17,793 nt of DNA from an uncultured Oscillospiraceae bacterium. Lineage in GTDB: Bacteria; Bacillota; Clostridia; Oscillospirales; Oscillospiraceae. A program made the translations under genes and the position numbers. The notes under the pieces were generated by a model, which worked only from the letters and a program-made list of their open reading frames with translations, did not search any database and was not told where the DNA came from. Location: assembly GCA_910588365.1 (NCBI GenBank), contig CAJUQS010000144.1, positions 1-17,793 of the forward strand. The letters are read 5' to 3'. This document shows, in pieces, positions 1-6,693 of the stretch (position 1 is the first letter of the stretch; each line of letters begins with the position of its first letter).

Positions 1-252
1 GTAAAGTTCCACGCCCAGCCGAACTGGCTATTCGCGCCTCAACAACCCCGCCACTCAGAAAAACCTGCCGAGCAGTTTGCCATTATCGAACGACTGTCAG
101 ACGGACCCTATCTGGAGCTCTTCGCCCGCCGCCGTCAACCCAGATGGGATTGCTGGGGGAATGAGATTGACAGTGATATTGCAATTCCTGGCTATCCAGT
201 CCCCACCTACAGCAGCAATGTAACCGACACAGACACTCCAAAGGAGGTGTAA
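1..252 (+). CDS. MT-A70 family adenine methyltransferase, C-terminal end (partial)
   Basis: Only the last 83 codons are present; the reading frame enters open from the left edge. The visible C-terminus carries the pattern typical of bacterial and phage MT-A70 proteins: a HSEKP segment, then IIERLSDGPYLELFARRR, then a tryptophan-rich WDCWGNEI segment. These family members transfer a methyl group from S-adenosylmethionine to the N6 of adenine. On mobile elements they are usually taken to protect DNA from restriction, but the target here is unknown. The catalytic DPPW-type motif would lie upstream of the window. The gene ends in AAGGAGGTGTAA, so its last codons double as the ribosome binding site of the next gene. 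Family assignment rests on the C-terminal motif only. Confidence 0.8.
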   Translation, partial: VKFHAQPNWLFAPQQPRHSEKPAEQFAIIERLSDGPYLELFARRRQPRWDCWGNEIDSDIAIPGYPVPTYSSNVTDTDTPKEV

Positions 253-255
253 TGT

Positions 256-453
256 TTGGAACCACCGAGAAGATTCATCGAGCGCATCTTCGAGTTCTGT
301 GTCATGCTGGCACTGAGCGCGTTCCTGCTCCGGCTGGCTACCCGCTGGGTAATAGAAGCCGCCCCCTATCTGCTCGTTTTATTCATCATTGTTCTTGCTG
401 GTACTATTGCCTACCGCGTGTGGAGGCATATGCGCGATATGGGAAAATGGTAG
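256..453 (+). CDS. Small two-helix membrane protein next to the coupling ATPase
   Basis: The 65-residue product has an amphipathic, positively charged start, a hydrophobic segment at about residues 14-28, a second strongly hydrophobic segment at about 37-53, and a basic tail. That predicts a two-pass inner-membrane protein with both ends in the cytoplasm. I chose the TTG at 256: AGGAGG at 242-247 is 8 bases upstream, and this frame alone gives a sensible protein. An ATG at 252 in another frame gives a composition that does not look like protein. The gene lies 3 bases after the methyltransferase stop and 19 bases before the coupling ATPase. It has no recognised family. Since the ATPase has no membrane segment, this protein may be its anchor; that is inference from position. 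Confidence 0.6.
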   Translation: MEPPRRFIERIFEFCVMLALSAFLLRLATRWVIEAAPYLLVLFIIVLAGTIAYRVWRHMRDMGKW

Positions 454-472
454 AAACAGGAAGGAGTGGGCA

Positions 473-2629
473 ATGAGAAAACAGCAACTATCGGACATCG
501 TTTGGCGGGAGGTCAGATGGCAGCGCCCATATAAGCTGGAAACTGTGTGGGAAGTGCTCTCACACCTCGCCTCCACCGCACCGCGGGGAGCTGTGGTTTG
601 GGAGGCGCGGGGTAAAAGCGGACAAGTTACCTATCTGCTCGGTACCAGCCAGATGTACACCGGCAAGATTCAAAGCGTTTTCCATGCCCATGGCGATATC
701 CAGTTCCGGGAGGTTTCCGGCAATACCCGTCAGTCGGTGACCATGGCCAGAGTCCTCAAGATTTCCCACCCATCTTTGTCGCTTAACATAGACATTGCGG
801 CTTCAATGATTCGTGCCGGGCTGGCGGCAATGACAGAGGATAAGCGCGAAACCGAGACGGTCCTTCAGGTGGTGCTGGGGAGGGGCTTCGCCCCCTCTCC
901 GGTTCCTGCCGACCTGTCCGACCCACATGCCACTTGGCTGGAGGTCATCCTTGGCTCGGTGAGTAAAGCCACCGCCGAAGCTCGCCGCACGGTTCGTGAG
1001 AAAGCGGAGCAGCATAGCTTCCAAGCTACAATCCGTATCGGCGTGTCAGATGAGAGAGCCGTCTCGCGTCTCCGCGCCCTGATTTCTGCCCTTAAAGTTT
1101 TGGAAACCGCCGGGGTGCGTATCCGCGATGAGTCAGAGAAACCGGAGAAAATCAACAGCGCCCATGTGCCGTGGCACTTCCCGCTCCGGTTATCGGTAAA
1201 GGAGCTCACCAACTTCCTGCTGCTCCCCGCTGGTGAGGAAGAACTGCCCGGAACGCCGGGACTCCATCCCCGGCTCACTTTGCCACCTGTGTGGTATCGC
1301 AGCCCCACCAATCCCCAAACCGACCGCACCTTCGCCCTCAGTATGGATTTAGCTCCAAAAAAACTCAGTATCTCGCCCAAAGACTCACTGGAACATACCC
1401 ACATCATCGGCCCAACCGGCAGCGGCAAAAGTACCGTAATGCAGCACCTGATTCTTGCGGATATCAAGGCGGGCCGGAGTGTCCTGGTTCTTGATCCCAA
1501 AGCAGACCTCGTCAACGATGTCCTGGCCAGAATTCCAGAAAATCGGGCTGGTGATGTGGTAGTTATCGACCCATCCGATTGCATCCCGGTCGGCTTTAAC
1601 CCGCTGGGATTTACCAGTTACCGAAACAAAGCCCTGATTGCCGACGCTGTGCTCTCCGTTCTTAGGGAGATATGGTCGGATGGCTGGGGTGTGCGCACTC
1701 AAGACATTTTGTCCGCTTCGCTTCTGACACTCGCAGAGATAGACGGAGCTTCGCTGCTGTGGCTGCAGCCGCTGCTTACGGACAGCACCTTTCGCAGGAA
1801 AATTGTCAGCCAAATCAAAGATAAAGTGGGTTTGATGCCGTTTTGGAGCGAATTTGAGTCTCTGACAGAGTTGCAGCGACAGCAATGGATAGCACCGATT
1901 GGTAATAAACTGCGGCAGTTCACTTTGCGTTCGTGTCTGAGAAACGTCATCGGACAAGCCCACCCCAAGTTTGACCTGACAGAGCTGTTCACGAAACGGA
2001 AAATCGTGCTGGTACCGCTCAATAAAGGATTGATTGGCGGAGAAAGCGCCCGCCTGTTGGGAAGTCTGATTGTCGGCCTGACCTGGACGCTGGCGTTATC
2101 CAGAGCCCAATTACCAGCTGAGCGCCGCCACCTCGTCAGTGTCTACATCGACGAGTTACAAGATTATCTTTCCTTGCCAACAGATTTATCAGACGCACTC
2201 GCGCAAGCCCGTGGACTGGGTGTCGGCATGACGCTGGCGCACCAATACCGCGACCAGCTGCCACCGGAGGTACGGGCAGGGGTAGACGTCAACTGTCGGA
2301 ACAAGATCATGTTTGGTCTTAACAGCAAGGACGCCAAGGATATAGCGGCAATGGCGCCGGAACTTACCGCTGAGGACTTTATGACTCTACCCCGCTACCA
2401 GATTTACACTTCGTTCCAGTCGAGCGGGAAAAGCACCGGCTGGGTAATGGGGCGGACTCTGCCACCGACACCGGCTCTGCGGGACCCGGTAGAGCTCCGC
2501 GCCCAAAGCATGGAAACCTACGGGGTTCCTGCTGAGGATGTAGAGACAGAATACTTCAAAATGTTTACTAACCACAATATTTCCGGTCAAGACCCGGATA
2601 CCCCCATAGGAAGGAGGAGAAAAAGCTAA
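473..2629 (+). CDS. VirD4/TraG-like type IV coupling ATPase (conjugative DNA transfer)
   Basis: The 718-residue protein is a P-loop ATPase of the VirD4/TraG/HerA type that would pump DNA or dock it to a transfer apparatus. Walker A is GPTGSGKST at residues 313-321, followed by the conserved LVLDPKADLV stretch. Walker B is VYIDELQDY at 557-565, followed by an ALAQARGLGVGMTLAHQY segment typical of coupling proteins. The first 300 residues match no domain I can name. Classical VirD4 proteins begin with transmembrane helices; none is seen here. The start is ATG 473, with GGAG at 463-466 six bases upstream. The longer frame back to 389 lies inside the preceding membrane protein gene and lacks a binding site. 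The stop overlaps the next start (TAATG), so the two genes are translationally coupled. Confidence 0.85.
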   Translation: MRKQQLSDIVWREVRWQRPYKLETVWEVLSHLASTAPRGAVVWEARGKSGQVTYLLGTSQMYTGKIQSVFHAHGDIQFREVSGNTRQSVTMARVLKISHPSLSLNIDIAASMIRAGLAAMTEDKRETETVLQVVLGRGFAPSPVPADLSDPHATWLEVILGSVSKATAEARRTVREKAEQHSFQATIRIGVSDERAVSRLRALISALKVLETAGVRIRDESEKPEKINSAHVPWHFPLRLSVKELTNFLLLPAGEEELPGTPGLHPRLTLPPVWYRSPTNPQTDRTFALSMDLAPKKLSISPKDSLEHTHIIGPTGSGKSTVMQHLILADIKAGRSVLVLDPKADLVNDVLARIPENRAGDVVVIDPSDCIPVGFNPLGFTSYRNKALIADAVLSVLREIWSDGWGVRTQDILSASLLTLAEIDGASLLWLQPLLTDSTFRRKIVSQIKDKVGLMPFWSEFESLTELQRQQWIAPIGNKLRQFTLRSCLRNVIGQAHPKFDLTELFTKRKIVLVPLNKGLIGGESARLLGSLIVGLTWTLALSRAQLPAERRHLVSVYIDELQDYLSLPTDLSDALAQARGLGVGMTLAHQYRDQLPPEVRAGVDVNCRNKIMFGLNSKDAKDIAAMAPELTAEDFMTLPRYQIYTSFQSSGKSTGWVMGRTLPPTPALRDPVELRAQSMETYGVPAEDVETEYFKMFTNHNISGQDPDTPIGRRRKS

Positions 2630-3591
2630 TGTCTAACCGAACGACATTTCAAGATGGCGAGAAAGTGCCGAAAAGCCGCATGACACCGGACTTCTCGAAG
2701 TTTAACGTATGCGATTCTTTCTGTAAATCCACTACAGATTCCAAACCGCCCGGCGGAGATGGGGAGGATTGCCGCCGTATTTCCCGGCAGCAGCTGGAGG
2801 AGATTTCTGCCCGGCTGGGCGAACGGGATTTTCAAATCATCACATCCGTACAGCGTTACCGCTACATGATGACCAGCCAACTCCAGAGGCTCCACTTTAC
2901 CGATGCCGCCACACCCGCCGCCGCTCTCCGTGCTGCCAGCCGTACGCTGAAGAAGCTCCGGGAGCTGGGGCTCATCGACACCCTGTCACGGAGGATTGGC
3001 GGGGTACGGGCAGGCTCCGGTGGATTAGTCTGGCACATCACCCACGCCGGGGAGCGGTTGATTTATCTCCGCACCCAAACGCTCACCCCGACCAAGCGAT
3101 TCTTCGAGCCGAGTCCGTATTTCTTGGCACACACTTTGGCCGTGGCAGAGGTGGCCGTTCAGCTGACTGAGTTCTGCCGAGACGCTAAAAAACTCAAGCT
3201 GTCTGTTATGCAGCCGGAACCGGAGTGTTGGCGAACCTACAGCGAATATGGCGCGGTACAGTCGCTTAAGCCAGACATCTTCGCCATTACGGTATCTGGA
3301 CAGTACGAGGACAGGTGGTTCCTGGAGGTAGACCTGGATACCGAATCACCGTCCAAAATCGTTGCCAAGTGCGAGAAATACCACAAGTATTATCGCACTG
3401 GCTTGGAACAGCAGGAGGCGGAGGTCTTCCCGCTTACAGTGTGGATTGTTCCGACTTCTGACCGGAAGGAGCGGCTTATCTCCCACATCCGGGAGACATT
3501 CCAGCACCAGCCGAAACTGTTCGCTGTCATCACCAAGGATGAGCTGGAGCACTTGGTCCGCCAGGGCGGTGACGAAAGGACACTGTGTTAG
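2629..3591 (+). CDS. Replication-relaxation family protein
   Basis: The 320-residue product matches the replication-relaxation family (Pfam Replic_Relax type). A winged-helix-like region at about residues 60-135 contains ERDFQIITSVQRYRYMMTSQL and LKKLRELGLIDTL. It is followed by a segment with HTLAVAEVAVQLTEF and a later nuclease-like alpha/beta part with RWFLEVDLDTES and CEKYHKYYR. Family members are encoded on plasmids and integrative elements beside coupling ATPases and are thought to act in replication initiation or DNA processing; the activity is not established. The start codon overlaps the upstream stop, with AAGGAGGAG at 2611-2619. The acidic residues in the EVDLDTES stretch could be part of an active site, which is inference. 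Confidence 0.8.
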   Translation: MSNRTTFQDGEKVPKSRMTPDFSKFNVCDSFCKSTTDSKPPGGDGEDCRRISRQQLEEISARLGERDFQIITSVQRYRYMMTSQLQRLHFTDAATPAAALRAASRTLKKLRELGLIDTLSRRIGGVRAGSGGLVWHITHAGERLIYLRTQTLTPTKRFFEPSPYFLAHTLAVAEVAVQLTEFCRDAKKLKLSVMQPEPECWRTYSEYGAVQSLKPDIFAITVSGQYEDRWFLEVDLDTESPSKIVAKCEKYHKYYRTGLEQQEAEVFPLTVWIVPTSDRKERLISHIRETFQHQPKLFAVITKDELEHLVRQGGDERTLC

Positions 3592-3608
3592 AAGAACGGA
3601 GGGGTTGC

Positions 3609-3797
3609 ATGAAGCACGATAAACGGGGCCGTCCGATGACCTCCAATAATGTAAAAGTTACCCCGGAGTTCCGGGATAATCCCGATATTGAAAAGTTGGG
3701 GCGTGCGCTAATCGCTGTGGCAATCAGCATTGCCCAGAAAAAAGAGGCTGAGGAAAAGGCCGCAAAGGAGGGGAGTCAGGGGGACAGTATGACCTGA
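3609..3797 (+). CDS. Small hypothetical protein
   Basis: The 62-residue product is highly charged, beginning MKHDKRGRP and ending in a lysine- and glutamate-rich helix (QKKEAEEKAAKEG). One moderately hydrophobic helix, ALIAVAISIA, lies in the middle. The start is ATG 3609, preceded by GGAGGGG at 3598-3604; an in-frame upstream ATG at 3585 lies inside the previous gene. It begins 17 bases after the replication-relaxation stop, so it is probably the last gene of that operon. No family is recognised. Comparable small proteins are common downstream of replication-relaxation genes on such elements, but no role can be given. Confidence 0.55.
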   Translation: MKHDKRGRPMTSNNVKVTPEFRDNPDIEKLGRALIAVAISIAQKKEAEEKAAKEGSQGDSMT

Positions 3798-3842
3798 TAG
3801 CGCCGCCCCTCGTGGGCATGGACATATATCCCCCTATAAACA

Positions 3843-3897
3843 GTGTCTGGAGCGGCGGCGGTTCGTATCGCCAACGGCTGTCCGCCGCTCCGGACAC
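3843..3897. other. Long GC-rich hairpin between the transfer and amidoligase gene groups
   Basis: GTGTCTGGAGCGGCGG at 3843-3858 pairs with CCGCCGCTCCGGACAC at 3882-3897: a 16-bp stem with one G-T pair and a 23-base loop. No T-run follows on the plus strand, so it is not a standard intrinsic terminator. It could be a processing or attenuation structure, or an origin-type dyad for DNA processing on the element. The function is unknown. Confidence 0.6.
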
Positions 3898-4035
3898 ACA
3901 AATAACGAGAAAGGAGGTCTAAACTCAACATAACGGTGAACAAAACCGGCAACCACGGTGCGTATTCATTTGGAGGCGCATCTGTGGATGCCCTCTAAAA
4001 AATACGCGCACAGAACAGGAAGGAGGGCAAGTCAT

Positions 4036-4983
4036 TTGTTTACCAACCACTTTGGCATCGAAATCGAGTTCACAGGCATCACCAGACAGAAAGCGGCAGG
4101 CATCGCCGCACGATACCTGAACGGGCAGGGGCGTTCGCTGGGCGATTATTACGACACCCAGTGTATCACCACCCCGGACGGGCAAGTCTGGAAGTTCATG
4201 TATGACGGCAGTATCGACTGTCAGCGTAAGGAACAAGGGCGTATCGTCCGAGCAAACAGGAGGTACAGCGTGGAGCTGGTCAGTCCGGTGCTGCTCTACC
4301 GGGAGGACATTGAAACGCTCCAAGGGCTGGTGCGGCGTCTGCGTAAGGCGGGAGGGGTCGCTAACCCGTCCTGCGGTATCCATATTCACCTGGATGGAGC
4401 CAACCATACCCCAAGAAGTATCCGCAATTTCATCAACATCATTGCAAGCCACAACGATTTGTTCTACAAAGCACTTCAGATTCCGCCGGAGCGGATGCGC
4501 TACTGTAAGAAGATGGACGCCTATCTGGTAGACCGCCTGAACCAGCTAAAGCCAAAAACCTTTGATGAGATTGAGGACATATGGTATGCGCGTTATGATG
4601 ACAACCGCGACCAACACTACCACAACAGCCGTTATTATTTTCTCAACCTCCACAGTTTCTTCCATGGACATCACACGGTAGAACTCAGAGGCTTTAACGG
4701 CACCTTGCATGCTGGGAAAATCCGCGCTTATGTCGTGTTAGCCTTGGCGCTTAACCACCAAGCCCTGACACAAAAGAGCGCCCGCTACCGGAAAGTCCAG
4801 GAGGAAAACGAACGCTTTGCCATGAGGACGTATCTTAACCGGATTGGCTTCATCGGCGATGAGTTCAAGAACTGTCGGGAGCATTTGTATCAACACCTGA
4901 GTGGCAACGCCGCCTGGCGGTATGGCTCAAGGGAGAATGTGCGCAGCCACATCGGAAGAAACGGAGGAAACCATGAACACTAA
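4036..4983 (+). CDS. Amidoligase family enzyme (ATP-dependent COOH-NH2 ligase)
   Basis: This 315-residue protein has the hallmarks of the putative amidoligase family, which has the glutamine-synthetase/glutamate-cysteine-ligase fold. FGIEIEF at residues 6-12 carries the metal-binding glutamates. CGIHIHLD is at 113-120, and TVELRGFNGTL at 214-224. Such enzymes are predicted to join a carboxyl group to an amine through an acyl phosphate; the substrate is unknown. After the ligase core come MRTYLNRIGFIG and LSGNAAW, a C-terminal module shared with the gene at 5613. I chose TTG 4036 because GGAGGG at 4022-4027 lies 8 bases before it and the FGIEIEF strand follows at once. A GTG at 3958 in the same frame would add 26 residues without a good binding site. 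The end overlaps the next gene by 11 bases. Confidence 0.85.
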   Translation: MFTNHFGIEIEFTGITRQKAAGIAARYLNGQGRSLGDYYDTQCITTPDGQVWKFMYDGSIDCQRKEQGRIVRANRRYSVELVSPVLLYREDIETLQGLVRRLRKAGGVANPSCGIHIHLDGANHTPRSIRNFINIIASHNDLFYKALQIPPERMRYCKKMDAYLVDRLNQLKPKTFDEIEDIWYARYDDNRDQHYHNSRYYFLNLHSFFHGHHTVELRGFNGTLHAGKIRAYVVLALALNHQALTQKSARYRKVQEENERFAMRTYLNRIGFIGDEFKNCREHLYQHLSGNAAWRYGSRENVRSHIGRNGGNHEH

Positions 4984-5428
4984 ATGCAGGCTTTACATCG
5001 CCTACGGCTCCAACCTCAATCTGGAGCAGATGAAGCGCCGCTGTCCGACAGCCGAGGTTGTTGGCACGGCAGAGCTCAAAAACTGGCGGCTGAGGTTCCG
5101 GGGAGGAAGTCACAGCGCCGTTGCTACCATTGAGCGGGAGCAGGGGTTTACGGTCCCGGTGCTCATCTGGCGAATTCAGCCGGAGGATGAGGTCGCGTTG
5201 AATCGCTATGAGGGGTTTCCATTCCTCTACCGGAAGGAGACGCTCCGCTTGACTGTGAACGGTAAGCGGGTTCGGGCGATGGTTTACATCATGAACGCTG
5301 ACCGCCACCCCTACGGTACCCCCTCTGCGGGCTACTTCAACACCATCCGCGAGGGCTATGAGAGCGCAAACTTTGACTCCAGTATCCTCTATGATGCTGT
5401 GAAACACTCCAAGGAGGCCACAGAATGA
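4973..5428 (+). CDS. Gamma-glutamylcyclotransferase-like (AIG2-like) protein
   Basis: The 151-residue product begins MNTKCRLYIAYGSNLN, with the family signature YGSN at residues 11-14. It continues with an ARG/TRP-rich strand (NWRLRFRGG) and LNRYEGFP, whose Glu80 is in the place of the catalytic acid. Gamma-glutamylcyclotransferases cleave gamma-glutamyl-amine bonds to give 5-oxoproline. Beside an amidoligase the natural reading is that one enzyme forms an amide or isopeptide link and the other removes or cyclises it; such gene pairs have been noted in the amidoligase literature. The start is ATG 4973 with GGAGGA at 4963-4968, inside the end of the amidoligase gene. The stop overlaps the next start by 4 bases (ATGA), so the genes are translationally coupled. 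Confidence 0.85.
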   Translation: MNTKCRLYIAYGSNLNLEQMKRRCPTAEVVGTAELKNWRLRFRGGSHSAVATIEREQGFTVPVLIWRIQPEDEVALNRYEGFPFLYRKETLRLTVNGKRVRAMVYIMNADRHPYGTPSAGYFNTIREGYESANFDSSILYDAVKHSKEATE

Positions 5429-5613
5429 CGGAAACTATCAGGAAACAGGTTCTGGCGGTCCGGGCTACTGGCGAGACTAATATGCTGGATACCCGGAGGG
5501 TTCAGGTGATTGCTAACCGCATGGGGTTCTATGAGTTGGTCGTCTATCTGGAGGAACATCGGACAGAGTATGCGAACTTCATTTTGACCGGTAGCACCGG
5601 GGAGGAAAAGTGA
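5425..5613 (+). CDS. DUF5049 family small protein
   Basis: The 62-residue protein matches the DUF5049 pattern, with IRKQVLAVRATGETNML near the start and GFYELVVYLEEH in the middle. It is predicted to be mostly helical and soluble, with no catalytic motif visible. It overlaps the preceding cyclotransferase gene by ATGA, and its own stop overlaps the next ATG (TGATG), so it is locked into the four-gene cassette. AAGGAGG at 5411-5417 serves as its binding site. The family has no known function. Its constant placement here suggests an accessory or substrate-like role beside the amidoligase, which is inference. Confidence 0.75.
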   Translation: MTETIRKQVLAVRATGETNMLDTRRVQVIANRMGFYELVVYLEEHRTEYANFILTGSTGEEK

Positions 5614-6506
5614 TGAACACCTTAGATTATAACGTGTCAGGAGAGAAGCGCAAGCGGCTGGTGCGGGCGATGAGCGAGATTCTGGGTGAGGATGCGGTCT
5701 ATCAGGGAGCGCCGTCTTTCGCCTACCAGGTCGATGATTATACTGTCAGCCGGAACGGACTGGTAACTTGCCCCGACACCGCTACTCGCGAGGAAATCAT
5801 TCAGTTGGTTGGGACACTGCGGGAGCAGGGGTTTGTCCTTGAGAACCTCGAGGACGATTCCTCTGTCTTTACGGTAGAGATGCCGAGGACGGGGTTCACT
5901 ACGACAGCCTTGGACAACCTCAAGAAAATTGTTGCCAGTAAAGCGGAGTTGTTCAAGAGAGCAATTGGAGTGGATACGCTGGAAATCGTCATTACAGAGG
6001 ACAGGGTTCGGTTTCCGTGGTTCACACTCCACGGTCTGGAGGGTGAGGCTGATGCCTACACCAAACTGATTGCGGGCATCTGCGACATGGCAAAGCGCCA
6101 AAAGCGTGTGGTGGCCAGAGAGCGGCCTATCACCAATTACAAGTTCACTATGCGTGTATTTCTGATTCGGCTGGGCTTTATCGGACCGGGATACCAGACA
6201 GCACGGACGCTCTTACTCCGAAACCTCACGGGTAACAGCAGTTGGTTGGAGGGGCCTCCCCCGGAGCGGCGCAGGCCGCGCAGGAAGTGTTTGCCGCCCC
6301 AGCCAGCCGTGACGCTCCCGTTCAGCAAGGGCTGTAGTCTTTTGGAGGGGCTTGCCTACTGGCTCACGACCCATGGCACCATCCTGTCGGAAGAGAACCG
6401 CAGCAATGAGTATACCGGAGTGCGCACCGTCATGGTGCGCTGGCAAAACCAAAACTACAACATCATCCAGGTGGACGGAATGACCTGTAAAATCGAACAG
6501 GCGTAA
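5613..6506 (+). CDS. Virulence-related family protein with an amidoligase-type C-terminal module
   Basis: This 297-residue protein resembles a family found on Firmicute integrative elements and often labelled virulence-related; the label carries no known function. The N-terminal third contains GAPSFAYQVDDYTVSRNG. The middle contains FTVEMPRTGFTTTALDNLKKIVASK and VRFPWF, then a helix CDMAKRQKRVV. From about residue 180, MRVFLIRLGFIG and LTGNSSW align without gaps to the amidoligase tail (14 of 32 identical). A basic linker (RRRPRRK) and a separate C-terminal region of about 75 residues follow. I start at ATG 5613, which overlaps the upstream TGA and has GGAGGA at 5601-5606, rather than at the in-frame GTG at 5610. 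It ends the cassette and is followed by a terminator-like hairpin. Confidence 0.7.
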   Translation: MNTLDYNVSGEKRKRLVRAMSEILGEDAVYQGAPSFAYQVDDYTVSRNGLVTCPDTATREEIIQLVGTLREQGFVLENLEDDSSVFTVEMPRTGFTTTALDNLKKIVASKAELFKRAIGVDTLEIVITEDRVRFPWFTLHGLEGEADAYTKLIAGICDMAKRQKRVVARERPITNYKFTMRVFLIRLGFIGPGYQTARTLLLRNLTGNSSWLEGPPPERRRPRRKCLPPQPAVTLPFSKGCSLLEGLAYWLTTHGTILSEENRSNEYTGVRTVMVRWQNQNYNIIQVDGMTCKIEQA

Positions 6507-6543
6507 CCTCCACAGCACCTTAAAGCGGCGTTTGCAGCCGCAT

Positions 6544-6570
6544 ACCAGCCCGCCTTCGGTGGGCTGGTTT
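6544..6570 (+). terminator. Terminator-like hairpin after the amidoligase cassette
   Basis: ACCAGCCC (6544-6551) pairs with GGGCTGGT (6561-6568) around CGCCTTCGGTG-type inner bases, and only three T residues follow. It is a strong stem but a weak T-run. It lies 38 bases after the stop of the last cassette gene and before the recombinase promoter. Confidence 0.6.
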
Positions 6571-6630
6571 CCAAGGAACATCATCCTGAAGATGAGACTA
6601 TTAACGATTTGATAACGATGCCGGGTCGCC

Positions 6631-6659
6631 TTGCTATCAGGGGACGGCAGAGTTATAAT
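6631..6659 (+). promoter_or_regulatory. Sigma-70-type promoter for the recombinase
   Basis: TTGCTA (6631-6636) and a perfect TATAAT (6654-6659) are separated by 17 bases. They stand 35 bases upstream of the recombinase ATG and after a hairpin, so the recombinase has its own transcript. Confidence 0.7.
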
Positions 6660-6693
6660 ATAAGCAGTATTACTGCGAAAGGAGGCTTTTTAG

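Noticed and set aside
389..472. An N-terminal extension of the coupling ATPase with a hydrophobic stretch (MFLLVLLPTACGG)
   Set aside because: It would look like a membrane anchor, but it is the shifted frame of the upstream membrane protein gene and has no ribosome binding site, whereas ATG 473 has one.
252..476. An alternative 74-codon gene starting at ATG 252
   Set aside because: Its composition does not look like protein (many Arg, His and Cys, no pattern). The overlapping TTG frame encodes a clean two-helix membrane protein and has better ribosome binding site spacing.
3958..4035. GTG 3958 as the amidoligase start
   Set aside because: It has no ribosome binding site at the right distance and adds 26 residues before the conserved FGIEIEF strand. 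TTG 4036 has GGAGGG 8 bases upstream.
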